Made by a program: the position numbers and the translations under genes
Shown here: positions 1 to 12,904 of the stretch, piece after piece
Position numbering within the stretch: the stretch's first letter is position 1
How the letters are laid out: each line of letters opens with the position of its first letter
Notes under the pieces: model-generated
Told to the model about the DNA's origin: nothing
The model's input: only the letters and a program-made list of their open reading frames with translations
Database searches by the model: none
DNA from: Helichrysum umbraculigerum
Lineage: Eukaryota; Streptophyta; Magnoliopsida; Asterales; Asteraceae
Assembly (NCBI GenBank): GCA_949592205.1
Contig: CATIUR010000001.1
Coordinates: 43,975,001 to 44,039,000 of the forward strand
DNA length: 64,000 bases
Reading direction: 5' to 3'

Positions 1-242
1 AAATCGAGAAGGAACAATCTGGAATCAAGTGAAACGGCAAAAGGACGGAGAAACCACTACGCTTTCAGAGCCATTAAAAGTCATTTCGGCTATGCCTAAG
101 CTCTACACATCCAATTTCTATGAGATTGGCATCATTAGAAGCGTAACGGATTTACGAAACCACAGGCGAAAGAATCGAGTCAAACAGACGCATAACGAAG
201 GAGATACGGACGTTTTAAGCAACGAACGAAATCAGACAGAGA

Positions 243-328
243 CCGTATACGGCCTCAGGCACCGTATACGGCCCTTGTAAGACCGTATACGGCCTGTATA
301 CCAACGTCCCCTGCAAGGCCGTATACGG
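243..328. promoter_or_regulatory. Array of palindromic CCGTATACGG sites upstream of the TATA box
   Basis: The 10-bp palindrome CCGTATACGG occurs at 243, 262, 283 and 319. The 3' LTR has five units, at 25293, 25312, 25333, 25354 (CCATATACGG) and 25375, spaced 19-21 bp, about two DNA turns. The 5' LTR has lost the fourth unit. The array lies about 80-160 bp before the TATA box, where a U3 enhancer would sit. Protein binding is inferred. Confidence 0.6.
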
Positions 329-404
329 CCCCCTACCCCATATCGTGCTTCGTTTGCTTGTACGTGCTGCTTCGTGAGTTGTACGTGCGATTTGATGGTT
401 TGCC

Positions 405-412
405 TATAAATA
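405..412 (+). promoter_or_regulatory. TATA box of element A 5' LTR
   Basis: TATAAATA in the context GCCTATAAATAGTGG, followed after about 30 bp by a CT-rich leader, is a good plant core promoter. The 3' LTR copy follows directly after the I2 insertion (about 35781-35788). Confidence 0.7.
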
Positions 413-2199
413 GTGGACATCCCCAACACCTCATTCATACCAATTCTCTCATTTTCATTCTCTCCCTACACTTTCTCTCTCACACACATCACTCTCTCTA
501 GTTTCTCTCTCTAGAGGATTTTCTCTCTCTAGAATTGAGCTAGTTAGAGAGATAGTTAGGTAGAGGTAGCTTTTAGATTTTGTACGGAGTCACTCCAAGA
601 CATTGTATTTGCGAAGATCTGTCTGTAATAAATTCGTATCAGGTTCTATTTATATATCTCTTACTTTCCATTTTTAAACATGTGTTGCTTTGTTTATGCT
701 TGTTTAGGATTGTATGCTAGATATATGATGTTAGGCTAGACATTTCTTTGTGTTTACTATGATGTAGTTATGTTAGAATAGTCAATATGTTTATGCCATG
801 CTGTTACTCTGCCCATGTTACTTTAAACTGTGTATGAACTCATAAACTGAATCTCGAATGTTTATCTATCCAACTTATGCTGTGGTTAGAAGCTTCCTGC
901 TAGAACTTGGCCAATTACTAGTGGTACGTTCTCTACCTATTCTATACTTGAGGATCAATGAACTTGGTATGGCTGTGTTCTCTAGGTTGAAACAAATCAT
1001 AAGAGACACGGAGCGTAGGATTAGAGATAGGTTAGATTCATGTTTATCTGTTATATATCTTTGAGAGAACTTTCGGGATATCTATGATCTGATTATTAGT
1101 TATCTGCTATGCTTAGGATTATGGTACTCTGTTATGTGTCACCCTATTGCATGTTCTTGTTTGATTGTTGCCTTAGGAATGATGCATGCTAGAGTTATCC
1201 TCCTGGTTCATATCAGTAACCGTATAATTAGGTTTTCAGACACAGAATATTGGTTTACATAGTAGATTAACATGCATGGAATAGTTGTGATGATTTATAT
1301 CTGTAATGCTGAACAATTTAACTGATCGTTAGCCCGATTATCCCAACTTGGTCCGCGGGATTACCCCCGTTCGTGTTCTTGTTCAATCAACAATTCACGC
1401 TACGATACAGACGTCTCCGATGACTGTGACTGGGGACCAGGATTCGAGGATAGTCGTCGGTTAAATTGGTCTGTACATTTGGGAGAACTTCCGGTGTATT
1501 TGACTTCTATAACTGCTATCCACGTGACATGTTATCTATCTGATTGCGGACAACTCTATGTTAGATATTTAATAGGCTCGTAGTTGTAGCTCATTAGGAT
1601 TTAGTAAATCTGCGAGAGTAATGTGGAACCCTAATTAATGTAACGGAAAAACCGTAAAATGCCCTATTACTTGGTATAGTGCTGGAAACACCAATTGGTG
1701 GAGTACAAACGTTTGGAAGCCGCGGAACGGTCGTAGGTACAATACTTTGCATTAATTATGTTTCTATCCTCTCCGGATTAGTCATCACATCTAGTAGCCC
1801 TACCCTTGACTATTCATCAATAATATTTAACGAAATCATAGTAAACACTCGCTTATCCTCTGTTGACCGAGTCTTCGTACAAACCTCTTTTGTTTTATTT
1901 TCTTTATTTAAATTAGTATTTAGGTATAAAAACCAAACCTATCCAAAAACTTTTTAAAAACCCTAGCTGAATCTCCAAAGATAATAAAACTTCCTAGACT
2001 CCCATGCCCGTTGTAGTTTGAAGAACGACACCTGAGTCATACATACAACTTGCTGCCCTTTTAGGTCTGTCAGTAGTATACAACTTAGGATTCCCCTGCT
2101 CTACAAATTTAAAACTCACTGTTTGCACCGCTTCTATTGCTGTTGGAACAACGACCGGAATCAAATCCCGTCCGACCGATAGAGGTAGCGACAAGTTCT

Positions 2200-2217
2200 T
2201 GGCGCCGCTGCCGGGGA
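2200..2217 (+). other. Primer binding site of element A (tRNA-Asp type)
   Basis: TGGCGCCGCTGCCGGGGA starts six bases after the LTR end. It is complementary, with one mismatch, to the 3' end of plant tRNA-Asp(GUC) as I remember it; this primer is usual for Athila elements. Confidence 0.85.
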
Positions 2218-2390
2218 CTACAATGACCGATTTTAGGAATTTTGTTATCTCAGTTATTTTGCGATCCTTACGGAAGATCAATATCATCCGAAAGTTACAG
2301 TTTTTTATCCCTAGGTTAGTTAGTTTTTAATTTCCCGTCCTTAGTTAAACCTATCCCTTCCAAAACCCTATTTTCTTCTAAAAACAAGTT

Positions 2391-4548
2391 ATGGCGAATC
2401 GTATCACTCTCGCCTCTTCAACCCAACCACTGCTAGAGGGACGAGAAGGACCAATCGTATCACCAACCGACGAAACCATTGAAATCAGACCACACTTCAT
2501 TAAGTTACTTAAATCACAGTGTCAGTTTCATGGTCTTTCGGTTGAAAATCCAAACGCCCATCTTAACAAGTTCATCAACCTTTCTGACTCTTTCGAACAA
2601 ACCGGATCTAGTGTCAAAGTCACCCGACTTCACCTGTTTCCTTATTCTTTAGCTTTCCGAGCTCAGACATGGTTTTATGAACTCGAACCCAATTCGATTC
2701 ATACATGGGAGGAGATGGCTACTAAGTTCTTAGCTAAGTTTTTCCCTCCGTCCCTACAAACCAAGCTCAAAAATGAAATCATTAACTTTCGTCAAGGAAC
2801 TACTGAATCTGCTTGGAAGATGTCCGAATCATCAGTTGGCTGAAACGAATCTGGTCTGCACATTCTACAACAGTCTGAATCCTCATCACCAACAAACCCT
2901 CGATGCTGCTTCATCCAGAAATTTCATGCTACATACTTCAGAAGAAGCCTGGAAGTTGATTGAGACGATAACGATGCACCAACATGACTTGGAGTTTGAT
3001 GAATCAACCTCGGAAGACAAAGACACTTCTACTCAAGCGTTCGACACTTTAAGAGCTCAACTCGAATCCATCTCTAAAGTTGTTAAGGATATGCAAGACT
3101 CTTCCAAATCTAAGAAGCAACCTCAAAGGCTCTTCTCATGCTCAAAGCCCAAGGAAGATGTTCTCGCCACATCTGGAACCACTGATCAAATCATTCATTC
3201 AAAATCATTCACTCAGCGGTTATCCAAACAACCTATCTCTCGTTTGTTAGTTCCCTCTACACCCTCTACTTCCTCTCAATTGTCTTCTCGTCTAAACAAT
3301 ACGATATTCAATAACTTCATGGTTGAGCAAAATAATAAAAACAAACAAATTGTTGATTTTCAAAACCAAATTGATTACTTGCTCAGAATTTCAAACGATT
3401 TAATTAAAAACATGGAGGATAATGTTAAAAGATTGTTTTTAAAAGTTGAGGAGAAGCAAAGAGAAGAAGCGATTAGCAAAGCTGTTCATCATTCATCTTA
3501 TGATTATGATGATATCCTTGTTGTCACTAGAGGCGGAAAAGAGACTAAGAATGAGAAATCAGAAGATATTCCTTCAGACAAGCCTTCTAGTTCTTCTCTA
3601 CCCACTGATTCAGTACCTGTTGACACTCCTGTCACCTCTCCTGAACCAGAATCTTACAAAGCCCCAGAATTAGTTAAACCAACACGTATACCTTTCCCTG
3701 GTAGGCTTAAGAAAGAGAAACAAGAAGCCCAGTTTGGAAAATATCTACAGATGTTCAAAAGCCTACACTTAAACGTTCGATTATTAGATGCTTTAGTTGA
3801 AATGCCTAGTTATGCCAAATTCTTTAAAGAACTTATATCCAACAAAGAAAAACTCAGACAAATAGTTAACTTGCCCATAGACACAGAATGCTCTTTAATT
3901 ATGCAACAAGGACTGCCCCCAAAGCTAGGAGACACTGGCCATTTCACTATTCCTTGTTACCTTCAGGATGTTCAAATAAGTAACGCCTTAGCTGACTTAG
4001 GAGCTAGTGTAAACCTTATGCCATACTCGCTTTATAGGAAACTAGGATTAAGCGAACTTTTACCAACCCGTATGACCATCCAATTAGCTGATAGATCAGT
4101 TAAACTCCCTCGAGGAATTGCTGAAGATATTATGGTGCGTGTTGATAAATTCGTCTTTCCTGTTGATTTTGTTGTTATGGATATTGAGGAAGACACTCAG
4201 GTACCACTCATCCTTGGTAGACCTTTCCTAAATACTGCCAAGGCCGTCATTGACGTGAATGAAAAATCTTTGAAACTTAGAGTGGGAACTGAGGAAGTCA
4301 CCTTCAATGTCGACAAACTAATGAAACTTCCTATGGGAGAAGACCTTGGTCTTGTAGATTCTATGCAGGAAATAATTGAAGAACACTTGGAAGAAATCCT
4401 CGCAGTAAGCAGCATTAATCCCCTTCCAAACACTGTCATCACAACAAGAAAAATCTGTGAAGAAGGTGCGGGTCTATACTCAGCTATCTCAGATCCATCC
4501 ATTACATCAAAGGAAGTTCTATTACCTTTAAAGAATTCCAACTTATAG
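2391..4548 (+). pseudogene. Athila gag and protease, frameshifted
   Basis: The capsid-like part starts at ATG 2391. It includes a retrotransposon Gag region (HFIKLLKSQCQFHGLS, then FPYSLAFRAQTWFYEL and WEEMATKFLAKFFP), typical of Athila/Tat polyproteins. At about 2815 the frame shifts and several codons seem lost, because RCPNHQLAE continues in the next frame. The second frame runs to 4548 through a long Ser/Lys-rich linker (about 3000-3720) into a retroviral-type aspartic protease (about 3900-4330): LADLGASVNLMP carries the catalytic Asp and LILGRPFL is the flap/C-terminal motif. No CCHC zinc knuckle is visible. The ORF ends at TAG 4546. Short overlapping ORFs are other-frame shadows. Confidence 0.85.
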
Positions 4549-4993
4549 CCCAACAGATTTATCACTGCTGTACCACTTGGACAAGGCACTCCGGTCACTC
4601 TCTTGAGAAGAAGCCCTAATTATGAAGTTCCTGATTCATCTCTCTCAAAAGAAGAAATTCTGAAGACTCTCAAGGAAATGGAGTCAATGCTTAAACCATC
4701 CGATCCGCAACTTTCTGAAAGTTGTAAAAACTTGAAACCAGGGATTACTTTTTACCACATCTTCTTCAGCTCAGTTTCAGAGATTTACATCCACAAAGGA
4801 CAACAAGGAAATAATCACTGAAGATAATGCAATCTCTCAATCTTCCCAAGTAAAATATGAGCCGGGAAAAGATGAGCTTTGCAACAATACAGAATGGGTT
4901 GAAATAGCATCAGCAGACATTCCAGAGGCACCTGCAGTTGAGTCAGATTATCAGACAACATACGATGAGCTTAAAAGAGACGAGATTGCCAGG
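4549..4993 (+). pseudogene. Degraded protease-RT linker of element A
   Basis: The stop at 4546 is followed by readable sequence in the same frame to 4821. From about 4780 the coding sense moves to the frame used by the RT, where it is open into the RT ORF. At least one stop and one frameshift therefore separate protease from RT. The residues are charged and of no recognisable fold, as expected for a spacer. Confidence 0.6.
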
Positions 4994-7041
4994 ATGAAGC
5001 CTTCCACTGAAGAACCACCCGAATTGGAGCTAAAGGAACTTCCCTCACACCTTGAATATGCTTTTCTCGAAGGAACTTCGCACTTACCGGTTATCATATC
5101 CAAAGATCTGAAGCCTGAAGAGAAAGCACTACTCATTGAGGTTCTAAAGTCACATAAGAAAGTGATTGCATGGAAAATCTCTGACATACAGGGGATCAGC
5201 CCAAATTACTACACTCACAAGATCTTAATGGAAAATGACTTCAGGCCCTCTATTCAAAGGCAAAGGAGAGTTAACCCAAAGATTCAAGACATGGTGAAAA
5301 AGGAGGTTATCAAACTCTTGGATGCTGGTTTAATTTACCCTATTTCAGATTCCCCATGGGTCAGTCCAGTTTAAGTCATCCCAAAGAAATGAGGCATGAC
5401 GGTCATCGCTAACGAAGACAACGAGTTGATTCCAACACGAACCGTCACCGGTTGGAGGGTATGTATCGACTATCGGAAACTAAATGAAGCTACACGCAAA
5501 GATCACTTCCCTCTACCATTCATTGATCAGATGCTTGAAAGATTGTCAGGAAACGAATTCTATTGCTTCCTCGACGGTTTCTCCGGCTATTTTCAGATAC
5601 CTCTCGATCCAAAGGACCAAGAAAAGACAAAGTTCACTTATCCATACGGAACCTTTGCCTACCGACGTATGCCGTTTGGCTTATGTAATGCACCGGCGAC
5701 ATTTCAAAGATGCATGGTAGCAATCTTCCACGACATGATTGAACAATGCATGGAAGTGTTCATGGATGATTTTTCGGTTTTCGGAGATTCGTTCACCACT
5801 TGTCTTTCTTACTTGAACAAGATGCTCACCCGATGTGAAGAATCGAACCTAGTTCTGAATTGGGAAAAATGCCATTTCATGGTAAAAGAAGGTATAGTTT
5901 TAGGACACCGTATATCCAAAGCTGGAATTGAAGTTGACAAAGCAAAAGTCGAGACCATCTCAAAACTTCCACCACCCACCTCTGTCAAAGCCATCCGCAG
6001 TTTTCTAGGACACGCCGGGTTCTACCGTCACTTTATCAAAGATTTCTCTAAGATATCCCGACCTATGACTAATCTCCTCGAAAAGGATACTCCATTTGTC
6101 TTTACAGACGAATGTCTCAAGGCCTTCGATCATCTGAAAGATCTGCTTGTTCATGCACCAATCATGGTTGCTCCAGACTGGAGTCTCCCATTTGAAATCA
6201 TGTGCGACGCCAGTGATTTCGCAGTCGGAGTAGTTCTGGGACAGCGGAAGGAGAAACAGTTTCAACCAATATACTACGCCAGCAAAACGCTCACTGACGC
6301 CCAAGAAAATTATACAACTACAGAAAAAGGGCTGCTAGCGGTAGTATTTGCTTTTGATAAATTTCGTTCTTATCTAATCCTGTCCAAAACTATTGTCTAT
6401 ACAGATCACTCAGCTCTGAAATATCTTTTTAAGAAGCAAGATGCTAAACCTCGCCTTCTACGATGGATTCTACTCCTTCAAGAATTCGACATCGAGATCA
6501 AAGAAAAAAAAGGAGCAGAAAACGTCGCGGCAGACCAGCTCAGCCGATTAGAGAATCCTTCAATGGATAAGTTGCACGAAAAAGACATTCAAGACCAGTT
6601 TCCAGAAGAACAACTCATGAATATTGATAGATACCATCAAGGGTCACGATCTACAAATGATCCCTGGTATGCTGACTATGCCAATTATTTGGTGGGAAAA
6701 GTTGTACCTAAAGGAATGCCAACCTCTCGAAGACAAAAATTCTTCCGCGATATAAAATATTACTATTGGGACAACCCTTTTCTCTTTAAAGTTTGCCCTG
6801 ATCAAATCATTAGAAGATGCGTTGATGGGAAAGAGGCAGAACACATCTTACACCAAAGCCACCATGGACCTACTGGAGGACATCACGGTACCAACATGAC
6901 CGCAAGAAAAGTGTACGATGCCGGCTTTTTCTGGCCAACCATATTTCGAGATGCGTACGATCTGGTGAGACGCTGCGATATCTGCCAAAGACAAGGCAAT
7001 ATAACAGCCCGGAATGAAATGCCACTCACAAACATCCAGGC
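4994..7041 (+). pseudogene. Athila reverse transcriptase, RNase H and N-terminal integrase, truncated
   Basis: The RT begins with Athila signatures (VIAWKISDIQGISP, LLDAGLIYPISDSPW). It carries the palm motif MEVFMDDFSVFG around 5750-5790. RNase H follows (MCDASDFAVG with the first catalytic Asp, YTDHSALKYLF, AADQLSRLEN). The integrase N-terminal HHCC zinc finger is present (HQSHHGPTGGHHG ... CDICQ, about 6850-7000). Two nonsense codons, TAA 5372-5374 and TGA 5390-5392, interrupt the RT within the block equivalent to VQVIPKKGGM. Coding stops at about 7041, where I1 begins. The integrase resumes at 21172, but about 40 residues including the first catalytic Asp region are missing, so a deletion accompanied the junction. 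The element cannot encode a working enzyme. Confidence 0.9.
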
Positions 7042-10000
7042 CTACTTCCTATGGAGATGCATGATTTTGATATTATCTTGGGAATGGATTGGTTGTCTCC
7101 ACACCATGCCCAGGTTGACTGTTTTGGTAAACGAATTATATTTGGAGACGTCGCCAAACCAAATTTCGTGTATCAGGGAACTTCACCAAGTGGACTCGTG
7201 AAAGTTATTTCTGTTATGAAGGCAATGAAACTAATTTGTAACGGTTGTGAGGGGTATCTCGCAGCTATTCATGATGACTCACAGAAAGAGTTTAGCATTG
7301 ATGATCACCCGGTTGTTAAAGAATTCCCAGACGTGTTTCCCGAGGAACTCCCTGGATTGCCGCCAGACAGGGAGGTTGAATTCACTATTGATCTTGTTCC
7401 TGGTGCTGAGCCTATCTCTAAGGCGCCTTACCGAATGGCACCTTTAGAGTTGCAGGAATTAAAAGAGCAGCTGCAAGAGTTGTTGGACCGGGGATTCATA
7501 AGGCCTAGTGTATCTCCGTGGGGTGCTCCTGTTCTGTTTGTAAAGAAGAAAGATGGGTCTATGAGGTTGTGCATCGACTACCGAGAGCTGAACCAAGTTA
7601 CTATCAGAAATAGGTATCCATTACCTCGTATAGATGACTTGTTTGATCAGCTTCAAGGAGCAAAGTATTTCTCAAAAATAGATTTGAGATCTGGTTATCA
7701 TCAACTGCGGGTGAGATCCGAAGATATTCCTAAGACGGCATTTCGTACACGCTATGGGCATTATGAATTCTTGGTGATGCCATTCGGATTGACGAATGCT
7801 CCGGCCTTCTTTATGGATCTGATGAATCGCGTCTTTCATGATTACCTGGATAAATTTGTTGTGGTCTTCATCGATGATATTTTGGTGTACTCTAAGTCGA
7901 AAGAAGAACACGAGGAGCACTTACGTATTGCTTTGGGAATCCTCCGAGAGAAGAAATTATTTGCCAAATTTTCCAAGTGTGAATTCTGGTTGCAACGTGT
8001 TTCCTTTCTTGGTCATGTGGTATCCGGAGATGGAATTGAAGTTGATCCTGCAAAGGTTGAGGCTGTTACAAATTGGCCAAGACCTACCTCTGTAATGGAA
8101 GTGAGAAGTTTCTTGGGTTTGGCTGGCTACTATCGTCGTTTTGTGGAAGGTTTCTCGACTTTAGCCTTACCTCTAACACAGTTGATCAAAAAGGGTGTAA
8201 AATTTGAATGGAATGATGAACGTGAGAAATGTTTTGAAGAGTTGAAGAGGAGATTAGTGACTGCACCGATTCTTGCTGTACCAGAAGGTACCGGTGGATT
8301 TCAGATTTATAGTGATGCTTCTAATAAGGGTTTGGGGTGTGTTCTTATGCAACATGGGAAGGTGATTGCCTACGCTTCGAGACAACTAAAGCCGTATGAG
8401 AAGAACTACCCTACACACGACTTAGAACTTGCTGCAGTCGTGTTTGCCCTTAAGATTTGGAGGCACTATTTGTATGGTGAGACTTGTGATATCTTCACTG
8501 ATCACAAAAGTCTTAAGTACATTTTCACGCAGAAAGAGCTTAACATGAGGCAGAGAAGGTGGTTAGAGCTTCTTAAAGATTATGACGCCAACATTCAGTA
8601 TCATCCTGGTAAAGCAAACGTTGTTGCAGATGCCCTCAGCAGGAAGAGTTCAGGTAGTATATCATGTCTTATTACTCAGCCTGAAATCATCTCTGATTTG
8701 GAGCGCCTTGAGGTTGAGATATACAGTAAGCAAGCAGGTGGCATCATGGCTCAGATGACAGTTGAACCTACATTGGTGACACAGATAAAAGAAGCTCAGA
8801 AGGAAGACGGGGAGTTATGGGCTATAGTGCAAAACATAGAGAATGATAAACAACATGAGTTCCGAGTTGATGAACATGAAGTTATGTGGCAAGGTAACAG
8901 GTTATGTGTTCCTAATAATGCAGAGATTCGAGAAGCATTACTGACTGAGGCTCATAGTTCTCCATTTTCTATTCATCCTGGTTCTGCAAAGATGTACCGT
9001 GATTTGAAGAAACATTTTTGGTGGGGTGGAATGAAAAGAGATGTGGCAGAGTTTGTGGCTAAATGTCTTACATGTCAGCAAGTCAAAATAGAGCATCAAC
9101 GGACTAGCGGTTTGTTACAGCAGCTAGATATTCCTGTTTGGAAGTGGGATGACATTACTATGGATTTGGTGACTGGCTTGCCGAAGACATTGAGGAAGAA
9201 TGATGCGATCTGGGTTGTAGTAGATCGTCTCACAAAATCAGCTCACTTTTTACCTATTCGGGAGACGTACTCTGCTAGGAGATTGTCAGACTTCATGGCA
9301 CCCCGATGTCAATTGTTTCAGACCGAGATCCTCGTTTTACTTCACAGTTTTGGAAGGGTTTTCAGAAAGCTTTTGGCACGAAGCTAAAATACAGCACTGC
9401 TTTTCACCCACAAACAGATGGTCAGTCAGAAAGGACCATTCAGACCTTGGAAGACATGTTGAGGGCTTGTGCTTTAGAGTGGACAGGAAGTTGGGATGAT
9501 TATCTTTGCTTGGTTGAGTTTGCGTATAATAACGGTTGGCATGCAAGTATTGATATGGCACCCTATGAAATGTTGTATGGACGAAAATGTAGAGCCCCGA
9601 TTTGTTGGAACGAGCCCGGTGAGAAAGTGATTGAAGGACCCGAGTTAGTCAGAATTACAAATGAAAAGGTTGAATTGGCGAAAGAGAAACTGAAAGAGGC
9701 CCGCACACGTCAGAAAAGTTATGCCGATAAGCATCGGAGATCACTCGAGTTTAAAGTCGGTGAACACGTTTTTCTTAAAGTTTCTCCTTGTAAAGGCGTT
9801 CGTCGTTTTGGCCTTAAAGGAAAACTTAGCCCGAGATTTATTGGTCCTTTTGAGGTGTTGGAAAGAGTTGGAGAAGTTTCTTATCGTCTGGCGTTACCCC
9901 CAGCATTGTCTCATGTGCATAATGTGTTTCACGTGTCTAATTTGCGAGGCTACAACTACTCTCCGCTTCATGTGGTACAGTATCCGTTACATAAGATCCG

Positions 10001-10175
10001 AGAAGACCTCTCATGTGAAGAGGAGGCACAGGAAATTCTAGCTCGTGAGGAACGAGTACTTCGTAAGAAAACGATCCCTTACATCAAAGTGTTGTGGAGA
10101 AATCATTCGGAGCGGGAAGCTACTTGGGAACTTGAGGAATCTATACGTGAACGATACCCTTCTTTATTTGCCTAA
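7042..10175 (+). pseudogene. I1 copy 1: truncated pol (protease C-end, RT, RNase H, integrase, chromodomain)
   Basis: The sequence enters pol just after the protease active site (MEMHDFDIILGMDWL). It continues through RT (LCIDYRELNQVT, VVFIDDILVYSKS), RNase H (IYSDASNKGLG, FTDHKSLKYI, VADALSRKS) and the integrase zinc-binding region (HSSPFSIHPG, CLTCQQVK). At about 9293 a small deletion shifts the frame after RLSDF; the next frame resumes at MSIVSDRDPRFTS and runs from 9306 to 10175. That part contains the rest of the integrase core (FHPQTDGQSERT) and a C-terminal chromodomain-like region (VLWRNHSEREATWELEES). The ATG at 7051 is not a natural start. An RT residue differs from copy 2 (APAFFMD against APAVFMD). 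Non-functional. Confidence 0.9.
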
Positions 10176-10197
10176 GGTTAGAATTCTATTTTCGTTG

Positions 10198-10294
10198 ATT
10201 TCGGGGACGAAATCATTCTTTTAGGGGGATATGTTATAATAACCGGGAAGTTATTATTACTGATTTCGGGGACGAAATCCTTTTTAGGGGGATA
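10198..10294 (+). other. Duplicated polypurine tract region of I1
   Basis: Two tandem copies, 63 bp apart, of a block with TTTCGGGGACGAAAT, then TTTTAGGGGGATA and TGTTATAAT occur at 10198 and 10261. Only the second, at 10295, begins the LTR. The same duplication is present at 18458-18554, so it predates the dimer. TTAGGGGGATA is the likely plus-strand primer. Confidence 0.75.
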
Positions 10295-12899
10295 TGTTAT
10301 AATGACCCGAAAATATAATACGCTACGAAGTATGTTATGAAGTAAATGAAATGAAATTACAATAAGTACTTTATAACTAACAAATATATATAAAACGAGA
10401 TATAGCTAGATAATTAAATAAATAGTCATCATCAACTACTAATAGTAATAATTTAATATAATAATGATGGTATTTGTAACCCACCGAAATTCTCATGATA
10501 TCAGATATAGTGGTGTTAATCTTCAAACATAAATAAACTACAATTAAGTATTAAAATCTAATATACATAATATTGTCACATGGTTTACAAGCAAATAAAA
10601 AAAAAAAATAAAAAAAAAAATTAAAAGATAAGAATGCCTTATCGATGGACTAGGTGGAAGAAGTCAAGAGAGCACGTCCATGTATCCCGTTTCTTTTGGA
10701 GAAAGTTGATATTTCATCGGCCCATACTTGTAACTTATATACGATCGTTTAACCATAATATCATATCATTCCAATAAAAACACAAACAACCATACTAGAA
10801 AGTTCATTCCGAAGAAGAAGAGGTCAGGGGATCAGTCTTTAAACAGAAGGTTTAGCGGCCAAGTTTGAATTGAAAATCATTTCGATTGTTAAGGTATATC
10901 ATAAAACCAAACTCGAGTATTTACATTATACTATTTTCTGTCGGTAAACTCATGTTGTACGTATTGATTTGTGATTAAAATGAACGGAATTATTAGTTCC
11001 GACAACCGTTTTCGATGATAATTTCGGGTCTTAAACCGGTAATTTATTGGTGGATTCGGAACCTAATATTTACAGTAATCCTAAAATAGTGTTATACCTA
11101 AGTATCTATGTTATTAGTTAGAACTAAATGAAGGAAAACAAATCGAAAAATTAAGATGACATGGTTGTACGTATGTTGTGAGAACCAGAATATCTTCATG
11201 AAGAAATTAGTATATAATTGCACTTAGGTCCCTGAAGTATACTCATATTTTCATATTTAAATCAAAACAATTCAGTTTGTATGCTTTTGGTCCTCTGTTA
11301 TAATTATAATAAATCACTTACTGTTTAATGTTACATATTTTTATATTAGATTATAAAGGTAGTGAGACTTAAATTAAATCTTAATTGTGAATATTTTATA
11401 AATTATTTGTTGATACACATGAGTAGCCTTCCTAAAATATAATCTTTAAAAATAACATTATGTTTCCTTGATTTGTAAAACCTTTTTAAAAAAAACAGAC
11501 CCTATATAATCTTTGTACGAACTGAGTGATAATAATTATATTTACCATTATAACTAACACTGTTCTAAAGATAATAAAAGTAAATACGCGAGACTTGGGA
11601 TATTTGGGGAATCAGAAACTAGGACATTTGAATTATGATTCTAAGTTTAGTCAAATTATATTTATGTAGAGTGTGTGGAGGATTGTGGAGCATCTTTCTC
11701 ATCTTGAGAGCTTTAGATATTTATCCAGGTACGGATGTCCGTACTCTTCTTTCAGCGTTATCGTGATATGCCTTGTTGATATCCTTGCGTTCTTTTGTTA
11801 TCCGTGTGATTCATTTGATATCTTGATATATTTGTGTGATCGAATTCCCCGATTTGAGCTAAAGTGTTATTTGAGATTTGATAAATTGTGGAAACTTTTG
11901 AGGAAACTTGTGTGAAAAATGATTTTGGAAAACTTGGGGAATTCATTGTTGCGAGCTATTTTTGATTCATTTGATTTAGGTTCCATACGCATGGTGGACA
12001 TACTCTGGTGTGTGGTTGGTTTATATGTCCACTGTGCAACCATAGAACCCTAGATTTTGTAGACAAGAGATAGGTATACCGAGTCAGCTTCCTGTGGAGG
12101 ACCACAGGGGCGTCATTGCGGCACCAATGACGTCGCACCAACCGTGGCGGTGGGATTAGTCCACGGCGTCCCCACTTTTGTGATATTATTTGTTATGCTC
12201 CGGAGTGAGCCATTATTTGTGTGATTATGCTCGGGTGAGCCTTGTGATTATTTGGGGGGCGTATGGATGCATCCTAGGATACGTTTGATATGATATAGGG
12301 GAACCACCTGGAGTGCCATACACATCTTCCGATATAGGGGAACCACCTGGAGTCATGACCAGTGTGTGATTGTGATATATTGCGCGAGATATGATATTAT
12401 TTGGCACCGGTGTGTGCAGCTTGGATATTTTGTTTTGTTTAGGGTACTCGGTATAAAATAACCCAACCCCTCGTTGCCTCAGCCTTTATTCATTTGTTAC
12501 TCTGGTGTAAGGGTGGTATGATTCGATGGGTGATTTTTGAAACAATTTAATTATTTAATTCGCTTCATTCTTACATTGAGATATATTACTATTATTGTTT
12601 ATTTCTGTCAACATCCGCGCACTGAGCAATTAGCTCAGCCGCATTTTCTTTTCCTGCGGCAGGTAATCAGGGTCAAAGGGGATGAGTGCGAGAGTTCAAG
12701 ACTTGGACTTGCCTTAGAGACCTACCTTTCAATTATTAGTTTGGACTCATGATTATTATTGATAGTTGGAGTTAGTTTGAGACATTATTTATGGTTATTT
12801 TGAACCTTTGTCATTTATTATTTCTAGACTTTATTATGACTTTAATTATTTAGCAATAAATGTGACCTTCCGTTTCATTGTTGGGACGGGGGTGTTACA
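10295..12899 (+). repeat. I1 central LTR
   Basis: TGTTATAATGACCC ... GGTGTTACA, 2605 bp, nearly identical to 18555-21171. It has an A-rich tract at about 10597-10623 and a possible TATA box TATATAAT at 11503. A 23-bp block GATATAGGGGAACCACCTGG is duplicated near 12293 and 12333; the other LTR has unrelated sequence at the first position. AG at 12661-12662 after a pyrimidine run resembles a splice acceptor. No gene is seen. Confidence 0.9.
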
Positions 12900-12904
12900 A
12901 CTTA

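Larger units (their letters stand above)
1..2193 (+). repeat. 5' LTR of element A (left ~255 bp outside window)
   Basis: Base 1 aligns with 25051 in the 3' LTR. Homology with the broken 3' LTR continues to GCGACA at 2193, after which the two copies part: PBS here, E0 sequence at 52647. It holds a CCGTATACGG array, a TATA box at 405 and a CT-rich leader around 440-545. No gene is visible; short ORFs here are incidental. Confidence 0.9.

Noticed and set aside
243..328. CRISPR-like spaced repeats
   Set aside because: Ten-bp palindromes at about 21-bp steps in a plant LTR promoter; no cas genes and wrong scale.
1994..2287. 97-aa minus ORF across the end of A's 5' LTR and PBS
   Set aside because: It spans the LTR/PBS junction antisense to the element. 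The similar tail of the E0 ORF is only run-on into the same LTR end.
7051..7201. Fusion protein of Athila integrase with I1 sequence (frame 5396-7201)
   Set aside because: After 7041 the frame is not the I1 coding frame; it is chance read-through of the junction.
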